64,000 nt of DNA. It comes from Streptomyces sp. AM 4-1-1. GTDB lineage: Bacteria; Actinomycetota; Actinomycetes; Streptomycetales; Streptomycetaceae. This document shows, piece after piece, positions 43,994-51,167 of the stretch. The stretch spans positions 2,108,001 to 2,172,000 of the forward strand of contig NZ_CP119145.1 in NCBI RefSeq assembly GCF_029167625.1. Reading direction: 5' to 3'. How positions within the stretch are numbered: the first letter of the stretch is position 1; each line of letters opens with the position of its first letter. A program made the position numbers and the translations under genes. The notes beneath the pieces were generated by a model that ran no database searches, had not been told where the DNA came from, and worked only from the letters and a program-made list of their open reading frames with translations.

Positions 43994-44028
43994 GGCGGCA
44001 GTGCGGGTGCGGCGGGCGGGGATCAGGG

Positions 44029-44208
44029 GCGCTCGGGCGCCGGACCGAGAGACGTACGCACGCCGGACCGTAGAGGCACGGCGCCGGACTCAGGGGCACT
44101 CGCGCACCTGACTCAGGGACACTCGCGCGCCGGACCGAGAGACGTACGCACGCCGGACCGTAAGGGCACGGCGCCGGACTCGCGGGCACCCCGACGCCGG
44201 ACTCAGGA
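44029..44208. repeat. 90-bp tandem duplication with degenerate sub-repeats
   Basis: Two copies (period 90 bp; CGGACCGAGAGACGTACGCA at 44041 and 44131) are composed of shorter CGCCGGACTCAGGGACAC-like units, which continue to 44272. No gene is seen in 43994-44272. Confidence 0.8.
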
Positions 44209-44272
44209 ACACTCCGGCGCCGGACTCCGCGGGCACCCCGACGCCGGACTCAGGGACGCCCGGACGCCGGAC

Positions 44273-45259
44273 TCAAGGGCGCTCGGGCGCCGTGATCAGC
44301 GTCCTACCGGGCGCCTCGGGCAGCGGCGGCACCGCCTCCTGCGCGACGGCGGGCGGGACGAAGACCGACGCGGTCTTCGACGCGGCCGGCTTCAGGTCCT
44401 TGTGCACGGCGCGGGCCACGGCCTGGATGGTGTTGATGCCGTCGTTCATCGTCCTGTTGTCCTGGGTGAGCACGGTGATCGCGTAGTCGTTCCCCTTGCC
44501 CGTGAAGGCGCCGATGCTGTGCACCCGCCAGCCGTGGCTCGCGCGCGACAGCCAGCCGTTCTTCACCTGTATCGCCGGCCCGGCCGGGGCGCCCGCCGGG
44601 GTGCCCCAGCGCTGCGAGGAAACCACGGCACGCATCAGCTTCAGCTCGTAGCTGCGCGCGTTGTCGCTCAGCACGGCGTTCTTCGTGGTCAGCAGAGTGA
44701 GCAGCCGCTGCTGGTCCTGCGCGGTGATCTGGGTCAGTCCCCAGTAACCGCCGGAACCGGGCACGGTCTGCGTCATCCCCGCGGCCTTGAGGAACGCCTT
44801 GACCTTGGTCACCCCGAGCTGCTTCCACAGGGCGGTGGTCGCGTTGTTGTCGGACTTCGTGATCATGGCGGTCGTGAGAGCGGTCTCGCGCGAGGTCAGC
44901 AGACGGTTGCTCCTCTTCGCGTCCCAGAGCAGCGTGGCGAGCACGGTCGCCTTGACGACGCTCGCCGAGTCGAACTTCTGCGTGGCGCGCAGGGTGCAGG
45001 TCGTCTTCGTCGTGCGGTCGTAGAGCGCCACGGCCGTCGTCGACTTGCGCCCCTTGAGCGCGGCGGTGATGTCCTTCGTCAGCTTGGCGGCGAGCCCCGC
45101 CCTGCCCGAGGTGCAGCTGACCGTGGCGGTCGCCGCCGTGGCCGGTGCGGCGCCCGCGGCCAGTGGCGCGAGCACACCCGCGGCGACGGCCACGGCCAGC
45201 GCGCCCCGGGTGCGGCGCGACACACGCGCATGACGCATGCGTATATGGGGTGTTTTCAT
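44273..45259 (-). CDS. Secreted class A beta-lactamase-fold serine hydrolase
   Basis: 328 residues. An Arg-rich signal peptide (SRRTRGALAVAVAAGVLAPL; possible Tat) precedes the fold. The three active-site motifs are present: SVVK at 100-103, SDN at 136-138, KNG at 233-235. The Glu166 omega-loop residue of true penicillinases is not evident, so a D-Ala-D-Ala carboxypeptidase-like or other peptidoglycan-associated function is as likely as antibiotic hydrolysis. ATG 45259. The C-terminal Pro-rich tail (EAVPPLPEAPGRTLITAPER) is extended. It is expected to be extracellular or wall associated. Confidence 0.85.
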   Translation of the reverse strand: MKTPHIRMRHARVSRRTRGALAVAVAAGVLAPLAAGAAPATAATATVSCTSGRAGLAAKLTKDITAALKGRKSTTAVALYDRTTKTTCTLRATQKFDSASVVKATVLATLLWDAKRSNRLLTSRETALTTAMITKSDNNATTALWKQLGVTKVKAFLKAAGMTQTVPGSGGYWGLTQITAQDQQRLLTLLTTKNAVLSDNARSYELKLMRAVVSSQRWGTPAGAPAGPAIQVKNGWLSRASHGWRVHSIGAFTGKGNDYAITVLTQDNRTMNDGINTIQAVARAVHKDLKPAASKTASVFVPPAVAQEAVPPLPEAPGRTLITAPERP

Positions 45260-45398
45260 GACGTTTCCCCGTCCCCTGAGCCAAGTGTTTCGGGGACGCC
45301 CCCGGCATCCCCGAAAGCTTGACTCCCAGGCACCCGAAAAGTTGTACGCATGCCATGCGTGGAATGGACACGAGTTCGGGTCCGGGTACCCGCACGGC

Positions 45399-46367
45399 TC
45401 AGCCGGCGCGGACCGCCGCGATCTGCCGGGACATGATCGTCGTCAGCTCGTACGCCGTGTGGGAGGCGGCGACGGAGGTGATCTCCGCGTGGTCGTACGC
45501 GGGCGCGACCTCGACGAGGTCCGCCGAGACCAGGTTGCAGGAGGACAGTCCCCGGACGATCTCCAGCAGTTCCCGGGAGGTGAGCCCACCGGCCTCGGGC
45601 GTGCCGGTGCCGGGCGCGTGCGCCGGGTCGAGCACGTCGATGTCGATGGAGATGTAGAGCGGGCGGTCCCCGATGCGCTGCCGCAGCTGGTCGGCGATCT
45701 CATCGACCCCGCGCCGCATCACATCGGCGGAGGTGACGATGCCGAAGCCCATCTTGGCGTCGTCGGTCAGGTCCTGCTTGCCGTAGAGCGGTCCGCGCGT
45801 GCCGACGTGGGAGAGGGCGGAGGTGTCGAGGATGCCCTCCTCGACGGCCCGGCGGAACGGCGTGCCGTGGGTGTACTCCGCGCCGAAGTACGTGTCCCAG
45901 GTGTCGAGGTGCGCGTCGAAGTGGAGCAGGGCGACCGGGCCGTGCTTCTTCGCGACGGAACGCAGCAACGGCAGGGCGATGGTGTGGTCCCCGCCGAGCG
46001 TCATCAGCCGGGCGCCGGTCGACAGCAGATCGTCGGCGGCGGCCTCGATCGTGTCGACGGCCTCGTTGATGTTGAACGGGTTCGCCGCGATGTCACCGGC
46101 GTCGGCGACCTGGGCGAGTGCGAACGGCGAGGCGTCCTGCGCCGGGTTGTACGGGCGCAGCAGGCGCGACGCCTCACGGATCGCGTTGCCGCCGAACCGG
46201 GCGCCGGGGCGGTAGGAGACACCGGAGTCGAAGGGCACGCCGACGACGGCGACGTCCGCCGTGCCGACCTCGTCGAGCCTCGGCAGCCGGGCGAACGTCG
46301 CCGGGCCCGCGAACCGGGGGACGAGGGAGGAGTCGACGGGGCCGCGCGGAGTCTCGTTGCTGCTCAT
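45399..46367 (-). CDS. speB: Agmatinase (ureohydrolase)
   Basis: 322 residues. Mn-cluster ligands are all present: GGDHT with His128, HFDAHLDTW with Asp151/His153/Asp155, and [19 protein letters not shown] with Asp242/Asp244. It hydrolyses agmatine (or a guanidino acid) to putrescine and urea; the HAPGTGTPE segment matches agmatinases and guanidinobutyrases rather than arginases. GGAAGG lies seven bases before ATG 46367. It is divergent from a PucR regulator, with a 272-bp region full of TTCGGA half-sites between them, so it is probably controlled by that regulator. Guanidinobutyrase is an alternative substrate class. Confidence 0.9.
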   Translation of the reverse strand: MSSNETPRGPVDSSLVPRFAGPATFARLPRLDEVGTADVAVVGVPFDSGVSYRPGARFGGNAIREASRLLRPYNPAQDASPFALAQVADAGDIAANPFNINEAVDTIEAAADDLLSTGARLMTLGGDHTIALPLLRSVAKKHGPVALLHFDAHLDTWDTYFGAEYTHGTPFRRAVEEGILDTSALSHVGTRGPLYGKQDLTDDAKMGFGIVTSADVMRRGVDEIADQLRQRIGDRPLYISIDIDVLDPAHAPGTGTPEAGGLTSRELLEIVRGLSSCNLVSADLVEVAPAYDHAEITSVAASHTAYELTTIMSRQIAAVRAG

Positions 46368-46397
46368 GTGGGTGCCTTCCGGGTGCTACGGACGGTC

Positions 46398-46546
46398 TCC
46401 GGACGTCTCCGAACACTCTCGGACGTTTCCGAATACCCGTTCCCGAATACTTTCGGACGTCTCCGAACGCCTCGGGTGCCTCCCGAAGCCTTCGGACCTC
46501 TTCGGACCTCTTCGGACCTCTTCGGACCTCTTCGGACCTCTTCGGA
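46398..46546. promoter_or_regulatory. Array of TTCGGA/TCCGAA half-sites between speB and pucR
   Basis: Palindrome-like CGGACGTCTCCGAAC occurs at 46400-46414 and 46454-46468, with a variant CGGACGTTTCCGAAT at 46420-46434. Then six TTCGGA elements follow at exact 10-bp steps (46491, 46501, 46511, 46521, 46531, 46541), each in a TTCGGACCTC unit. The 10-bp period places them on one face of the helix. Confidence 0.75.
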
Positions 46547-46639
46547 CAGTGGTACGTGTGGTCGAGGCTAGGCGCCCGCGCGACCGGCCAGAAGTGTACG
46601 TTTCATCCATCAGAGCCACCCGAAGTGGATGGACCGTCC

Positions 46640-48115
46640 ATGCCGAACCACTCCACCCCCGCGACCCCACCGACACCGCCCGTCCCTCTGGCCGCCCTCC
46701 TCGCCGACGAGGACTTGGGGCTGCGCTCCCTCACGGAACCCGCCGACCCGGCGGACATCCTGTGGGTGCACGCGTCGGAGATGGCCGACCCGTACCCGTA
46801 TCTGCTCGGCGGCGAGCTGGTCCTGACGGCAGGCGTGCAGCTCGGCGATCCGTTCGCCTACGTGACCCGGCTGGTGGCGGCGGGCGCGGTGGCACTCGGT
46901 TTCGGGGTGGCCCCGGTGCACGAGGCGGTGCCGCCGGACCTGGTGGCGGCCTGCGAACGGTACGGGCTGCCGCTGCTGGAGGTGCCGCCCCGGACCCCGT
47001 TCACGGCGGTCGCGCGGGCGGTGTGGCGGCTGATGTCCGAGGCCCGCCACCGCGAGCTGCGCCGGGTGACCCGGGCGCAGCAGGCATTGGCCACGGCGGC
47101 GGCCCGCCCCGACCCGGTACGGGCGGTACTGCACCGGCTCGCGGCCCGACTGGACGGCCACGCGGCGCTGTACGGGACGGACGGCGAGGTACTGCGCACG
47201 GCGGGCCCCGAGCCGGCGCCGGAGGTGGCCGCCGCACTGGCGCGCCTCGCCCGGCTGGTCTCCTCCACGACAGCCCGCGCCCCCGCCTCGGCGGCCGACA
47301 CCCTCGGAGCCGTACACCTCTCCGCGTACGCGCTCGGCGGTGGCAGTGACGAACCGGCCCTCGGGATCGCCACGCCCCGACGCACCCCGGGCGACCACAC
47401 GATCACCGCGGTCGCGACCGTCCTGCTCTCACTTCTCACGGCCGCGCCCCACCGGAGCACCGCCGGGACGGAGGGACGCGACGCCGCACTCGTACGGCTG
47501 CTGCTGGGCGCGGCACCGACCGAGGTGGCGGGCCTGCTGACGGAAACCCAGGAGTGGACGGTCGCCCACGCCCACCCCACAACTCCCACCGCCACGACCG
47601 AGACCCTGACCACCGCGCTGACCACCGCCCTGACCAACGCGTCGGGCCCGGCCCTGCTGGACGCGAACTCCGACTCCGAACCCGTACGCCTGCTGCTCCC
47701 CGGCCGCCCGGAGGTGCCCCGAGTCCCCGGCTGGACACTGGGCATCTCCTCCCCCACCCCCATGACCGAACTGCGCACCGCCGACACCCAGGCGGCCCGC
47801 GCCCTCGCCCACGCGAGGGCGACCCGCGCCCCCCTGGTCCACCACCGTCCCGCCACGGCCCTGACCGACCTGGTGCCCCCCGCCGAGGCCGCCGCCCGCG
47901 CCCGCACCCTCCTCGCCCCGCTGACCGCGCCCCTGCCGGAGACCCTGCGCTGCTGGCTGAGCCTCCACGGCAACTGGGACCGCACGGCGGTGGCACTCGG
48001 CGTCCACCGCAACACGGTCCGCCAACGCATCGCCAGATGCGCCGGGTTGCTGGACATGGACCTGGACGACATGGACGTACGTACGGAGTTGTGGTTCGCG
48101 CTACGGCACCTCTGA
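46640..48115 (+). CDS. PucR-family transcriptional regulator
   Basis: 491 residues from ATG 46640. The N-terminal PucR domain (ADPADILWVHASEMADPYPY, LLGGELVLTAGVQLGD, ERYGLPLLEVPPRTPFTAVA) is followed by a middle GGDEF-like/CdaR region and a C-terminal HTH_30 (HGNWDRTAVALGVHRNTVRQ, then RIARCAGLLDMDLDD). PucR proteins control purine, allantoin or polyamine catabolism genes. Its divergence from agmatinase and the half-site array between them point to control of agmatine or guanidino-compound use. Repeats at 46491 lie 100-150 bp upstream of its start. Confidence 0.92.
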   Translation: MPNHSTPATPPTPPVPLAALLADEDLGLRSLTEPADPADILWVHASEMADPYPYLLGGELVLTAGVQLGDPFAYVTRLVAAGAVALGFGVAPVHEAVPPDLVAACERYGLPLLEVPPRTPFTAVARAVWRLMSEARHRELRRVTRAQQALATAAARPDPVRAVLHRLAARLDGHAALYGTDGEVLRTAGPEPAPEVAAALARLARLVSSTTARAPASAADTLGAVHLSAYALGGGSDEPALGIATPRRTPGDHTITAVATVLLSLLTAAPHRSTAGTEGRDAALVRLLLGAAPTEVAGLLTETQEWTVAHAHPTTPTATTETLTTALTTALTNASGPALLDANSDSEPVRLLLPGRPEVPRVPGWTLGISSPTPMTELRTADTQAARALAHARATRAPLVHHRPATALTDLVPPAEAAARARTLLAPLTAPLPETLRCWLSLHGNWDRTAVALGVHRNTVRQRIARCAGLLDMDLDDMDVRTELWFALRHL

Positions 48116-48409
48116 GAGCGCCGACGCTTCGAGCCGGGCGCCCCGGCTCTCGGCGATCCGGTGAAGATCCCGCAGCGACTCCCTCATCCGCGCCACCAGA
48201 AAGCGGAGCTGTTCCCACGTCACGCTGTCGTCGTCGAGCATGTCGGCCGCGTGGCCGAGGAGTTCGGTCGACATGGAGAGCTGCACGCTCTCGATCTCGT
48301 CCGCGAGCCGGGACACATAGCCGTCCCCGCCCCCGATGACGTAGCAGGGCTTGCCGTCCGGCCCGGCCCACGGCAGCAGCCGCACCGCACCGATTTGTTC
48401 GCTGATCAT
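48101..48409 (-). CDS. Small helical protein divergent from XRE regulator
   Basis: 102 residues from ATG 48409, with AGAGGTG upstream; the upstream extension (to 48505) is not needed. The body is acidic and helical (VTWEQLRFLVARMRESLRDL, YVSRLADEIESVQLSMSTEL). Small proteins of this type are commonly divergent from the XRE-DUF397 pairs of Streptomyces. Its function is unknown; a role as modulator of the regulator is inferred only from position. Its last 15 bp overlap the PucR gene end. Confidence 0.65.
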   Translation of the reverse strand: MISEQIGAVRLLPWAGPDGKPCYVIGGGDGYVSRLADEIESVQLSMSTELLGHAADMLDDDSVTWEQLRFLVARMRESLRDLHRIAESRGARLEASALSEVP

Positions 48410-48465
48410 GCGAGTCACCTCTTTCGGTCTCTGTAGGTAGCAATCCACACACAGAGTGAGACAGT

Positions 48466-48494
48466 GCGAGCTAGGCTCGCCAGCAACTAGCTGG
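48466..48494. promoter_or_regulatory. Paired palindromes between divergent small gene and XRE gene
   Basis: GCGAGC-TAG-GCTCGC (48466-48480) abuts CCAGC-AACTA-GCTGG (48480-48494). Both are perfect inverted repeats and lie 30-60 bp from the XRE start. They are candidate operators for that regulator. Confidence 0.65.
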
Positions 48495-48525
48495 TGACAT
48501 CGCATTAGTCGCAGGGGAGTTCACT

Positions 48526-49320
48526 GTGAGTAGCACCTATGGCGAATGGATCAGGGAACAGCGCGTGGCGGCGGGCCTGACGCAGCAGGACCTGGCCGAC
48601 GCGGCGATCATGACGCGTTCGCACATCTCACACATCGAGGCGGGCCGCCGGGTGCCGTCGCAGGACGACGCACGGAGGCTGGACAAGGCACTGAACACGG
48701 GGAACGTACTCAGCCGCTTCCGGCCGCAGGACGACGTGGCGGTCGCTGACTACTTCGAGGCTGGACGTCAACTCGAACAACAGGCGACGACCATCCGAGA
48801 GTTCGCCCTGTCCTATGTGCCTGGAATCCTTCAGACCGAGGCATACGCGCAAGCAGTGCTGCGTATTGCGTATCCTCCCCGGGGCACCGAAGAGCGCGAC
48901 AGGCTCGTTGTCTCGCGAATCGAGCGAGCGCGAATCCTTGACGACCCGTTGACCCCAGTAGTTTCAGTCCTGCTGGACGAGGCCGTGCTTCGCCGCCCGA
49001 TCGGCGGGTCGACAGTCATGGCCGACCAGATCACATCCATGATCCACCTCGTGGAAAGGGAGAGGGTCCGCATTCACGTTCTTCCCTTTGGGCTGGGCGG
49101 GCACCCTCTCCTCCTGGGCATGATGACGCTCATGTGGTTCGAGGACCAACCCCCGGCCGTATACAGCGAAGGGGCGTTCATGGGAACGGTGCACGACTCC
49201 CCTGGCCTGGTTCAACGCATCCAGGGCACATACGATTTGGCTTTGGGAGACGCGCTTCCACTCAAGGAGTCCGTCGCCTTCATGAGGACAATTGCGAAGG
49301 AATACGGGCATCATGACTGA
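48526..49320 (+). CDS. XRE regulator with DUF5753 domain
   Basis: 264 residues from GTG 48526 (GGGGAG 7 bases upstream). The N-terminal XRE HTH (VAAGLTQQDLADAAIMTRSH, then ISHIEAGRR) is followed by the DUF5753 domain with its hallmark LSYVPGILQTEAYAQAVLRI. This WhiJ/BldB-partner family pairs with a DUF397 protein to control development and antibiotic genes in Streptomyces. The gene overlaps the DUF397 gene by eight bases, so the two are co-translated. Confidence 0.93.
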   Translation: MSSTYGEWIREQRVAAGLTQQDLADAAIMTRSHISHIEAGRRVPSQDDARRLDKALNTGNVLSRFRPQDDVAVADYFEAGRQLEQQATTIREFALSYVPGILQTEAYAQAVLRIAYPPRGTEERDRLVVSRIERARILDDPLTPVVSVLLDEAVLRRPIGGSTVMADQITSMIHLVERERVRIHVLPFGLGGHPLLLGMMTLMWFEDQPPAVYSEGAFMGTVHDSPGLVQRIQGTYDLALGDALPLKESVAFMRTIAKEYGHHD

Positions 49321-49534
49321 ACACATCGTCAAGACCTCGGCAGCAATGCACGGCTGGCGCAAGTCGTCATACAGCAACAGCGACGGTGGCAGCTGCGTCG
49401 AGGTGGGGGACAGCCACCCCTCCGGCATCCCCGTCCGCGACTCGAAGAACCCCCACGGTCCCGCGCTCGTCTTCCCGACCGCCGCGTGGACCTCGTTCGT
49501 CACGAATCTCCGGGCGGGCACGTTCCCGTCCTGA
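49313..49534 (+). CDS. DUF397 partner protein
   Basis: 73 residues from ATG 49313, overlapping the XRE stop. It shows the DUF397 signature WRKSSYSNSDGGSCVEVGD, then GIPVRDSKNPHGPALVFPTA and WTSFVTNLRAG. This is the standard small partner of the XRE/DUF5753 regulator; it is cytoplasmic and probably acts as an antagonist by direct binding, as proposed for BldB/WhiJ-like systems. Confidence 0.92.
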   Translation: MTEHIVKTSAAMHGWRKSSYSNSDGGSCVEVGDSHPSGIPVRDSKNPHGPALVFPTAAWTSFVTNLRAGTFPS

Positions 49535-49690
49535 GCCTCGTTCCACACTTCAAGCACTCCGTCTCCGCCCGTAGGCACACACACTGCCTGTCGAGGCGGA
49601 GACGATCCGCTCTTTCCGTCGGCGCTCCGATACGCAAGGGCTTCAACGCGCCGTGGTTCCAGGCCGCCGCGTCACGGCTCGGCCGACGAA
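49535..49690 (+). pseudogene. DUF6879 gene fragment
   Basis: This stretch aligns with the intact DUF6879 gene at 53714. TTCCACACTTCAAGCACTCC here matches TTCCACGACTTCAAGCACTC at 53771 with one base missing, then GGCGGAGACGATCCGCTCTT against GGCGGACACGGTCCGCTCCT, then GGCTTCAACGCGCCGTGG against GGTTTCAATGCGCCGTGG. Residues HFKHSVS and KGFNAPW remain in one frame. The start and the C-terminal half are absent. Confidence 0.75.
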
Positions 49691-49780
49691 ACCTCTCGCT
49701 CAGGCTCTCCCCCCGCACCGCCGGATCGCGCGCCGCATCGCCGACTCCGCTCTCACGGGTGAACTCACGCGTTTCCGGCC

Positions 49781-49860
49781 AATAAATGCACACACGTTCC
49801 AGCCATAATGGATTTTGAGCCATTCAAATATGGCGCGAAAAAGCGTTGCGTGCATTTATC
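49781..49860. repeat. A+T-rich 80-bp inverted-repeat element
   Basis: ATAAATGCAC (49782-49791) is repeated inverted as GTGCATTTAT (49850-49859). Inside, CCATAATGG and CCATTCAAATATGG add a second, imperfect inverted pair. The block is far richer in A+T than its surroundings and precedes the promoter of the small secreted protein. It could be a miniature transposable element relic or a structured regulatory site. Confidence 0.5.
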
Positions 49861-50008
49861 GCTAAGAAATTGAACGGAACTCAACATTCCACTGCGTGCG
49901 ATAGATCACATGTGTACGAAATTGCTGCGCGGATTATGAAGAACCTCCAAGATCGGTCGGTGAGCAGGTTCGGCATGAGAACCGAACCGTTCAGTCGAGG
50001 AGCGGGAA
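49861..50008 (+). promoter_or_regulatory. A+T-rich promoter region of the secreted-peptide gene
   Basis: The stretch GAAATTGAACGGAACTCAAC through GATTATGAAGAACCTCC is unusually A+T-rich for this genome and ends with GAGGAGCGGGAA directly before ATG 50009. GGTTCGGCATGAGAACCGAACC (49969-49990) contains the inverted pair GGTTCGG/CCGAACC around ATGAGAA-type spacing and may be an operator. Confidence 0.5.
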
Positions 50009-50359
50009 ATGAATATGCGTAGGATCAAGGCGATCGCCGGGATCATGCTGGCTGCCGGTATCGTCCTGCCGACCAGTAGCGCTGTGGCGCTCAGCGTCAC
50101 GGGTGGCGGGGTGACCGCCACGAGCCCGTGGGACGGCGACAGTGGCCGGATATCCGTCTATGACGGCAGCGACGACGGCGATCCGGGCAAGGCGGAGTAC
50201 TACCGGCAGGACAGCGCCGGTACCCTTCGTACGCTGTGGAACCAGAGCGGTTATAAGACCCGTGCGACCTCGGCCGGCGGGTCGAAGATCATCAAATTCA
50301 AGGCCTGCGACGACAACGACTGGGCCTCCGACGACTGCTCCGGCTGGGTCGCACCGTAA
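50009..50359 (+). CDS. Secreted small protein; candidate bacteriocin or signal peptide precursor
   Basis: 116 residues with GAGGAG before ATG 50009. The Sec signal is MNMRRIKAIAGIMLAAGIVL, with cleavage near SSAVALS. The mature ~88 residues are Asp/Gly/Ser-rich (DSGRISVYDGSDDG, AEYYRQDSAGTLRTLWNQSG) and end with a two-cysteine loop KACDDNDWASDDCSGW. A strong hairpin follows the gene, then an ABC ATPase and permease. That arrangement is seen in lactococcin-972-like loci, though I cannot confirm sequence membership; lactococcin 972 lacks Cys, and this peptide has two. The function is inferred only from layout. Confidence 0.8.
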   Translation: MNMRRIKAIAGIMLAAGIVLPTSSAVALSVTGGGVTATSPWDGDSGRISVYDGSDDGDPGKAEYYRQDSAGTLRTLWNQSGYKTRATSAGGSKIIKFKACDDNDWASDDCSGWVAP

Positions 50360-50389
50360 CCCGGAGCCGCCATTTCGTCATTCCAGCGT

Positions 50390-50424
50390 TCGCCGGGCAA
50401 GCCGCACCAAGGCTTGCCCGGCGA
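50390..50424 (+). terminator. Strong hairpin between peptide and ABC genes
   Basis: TCGCCGGGCAAGCC (50390-50403) and GGCTTGCCCGGCGA (50411-50424) make a perfect 14-bp stem with a 7-nt loop, followed by TTCC. A partial terminator here would give a high peptide-to-transporter mRNA ratio. Confidence 0.85.
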
Positions 50425-50468
50425 TTCCAGTTCCCCCAGCCTGCCCTCTTCAAAGATACGGACGTACT

Positions 50469-51167
50469 GTGACCCGCACACTGCCGCCGGACGGTGGCCT
50501 CCGGGTGGAAAGCCTGAGCTACCAGGTTGAAGACCGACTCCTTCTCGACAACGTCGACCTCACCGTGGCTCCGGGAGAGTCCGTCGCCATCACAGGGCCG
50601 AGCGGCTCGGGCAAGTCCACGCTCTTGATGTGCGTGCTGGGACTGGTCAAGCCCGACTCCGGCACCGTCACCGCAGGCGGCCACCGGGTTACCGGCCTGC
50701 TTCCGGGCGCTCTGGCCAAAGCACGCCGTAAGTACCTCGGCGTGGTCTTCCAGTTCGGTGAGCTGCTGCCCGAATTGACGCCCGTGGAGAACGTAGCGCT
50801 GCCGATGCTCCTCGACGGCTCCGACCATCGCCATGCCTACGCGAGCGCCGCTCAACTCCTCGACGAACTCGAAGTCCCCCACGGAAGTACTCCCACAGGT
50901 CTGCTCTCCGGTGGGGAACGGCAACGCACCGCCGTCGCCCGTGCCCTGATCGCGCAGCCTCCTGTGCTGCTGGCGGACGAACCCACTGGTGCGCTCGATC
51001 CCAAGGCGCGGGAGAACGTCGCCGACCAACTGTTCCGGATCTGCCGTGAACGTCGCTGCGCACTCCTGGTCGTCACGCACGACCCTGCGATCGCTGCCCG
51101 TGCTTCTCGTGCCTTCGAACTCGAGAACAGCGTCCTCGTCCCCGCTCATCAAGGGACACCCGCGTGA
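50469..51167 (+). CDS. ABC transporter ATP-binding protein (MacB/LolD type)
   Basis: 232 residues from GTG 50469. Walker A is GPSGSGKST at 43-51, the signature LSGGERQRTAVARAL, Walker B PPVLLADEPTGALD and the switch His in VVTHDPAIAARA; all are canonical. These enzymes drive mechanotransmission permeases. It ends by overlapping the permease start with GTGA, so the two subunits are co-translated. It should be the energy subunit for the permease that follows, and either exports or gives immunity to the peptide encoded upstream. Confidence 0.93.
   Translation: MTRTLPPDGGLRVESLSYQVEDRLLLDNVDLTVAPGESVAITGPSGSGKSTLLMCVLGLVKPDSGTVTAGGHRVTGLLPGALAKARRKYLGVVFQFGELLPELTPVENVALPMLLDGSDHRHAYASAAQLLDELEVPHGSTPTGLLSGGERQRTAVARALIAQPPVLLADEPTGALDPKARENVADQLFRICRERRCALLVVTHDPAIAARASRAFELENSVLVPAHQGTPA

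Noticed and set aside
46491..46546. Possible CRISPR or iteron origin
   Set aside because: 10-bp units without spacers in a promoter; no replication initiator gene nearby.
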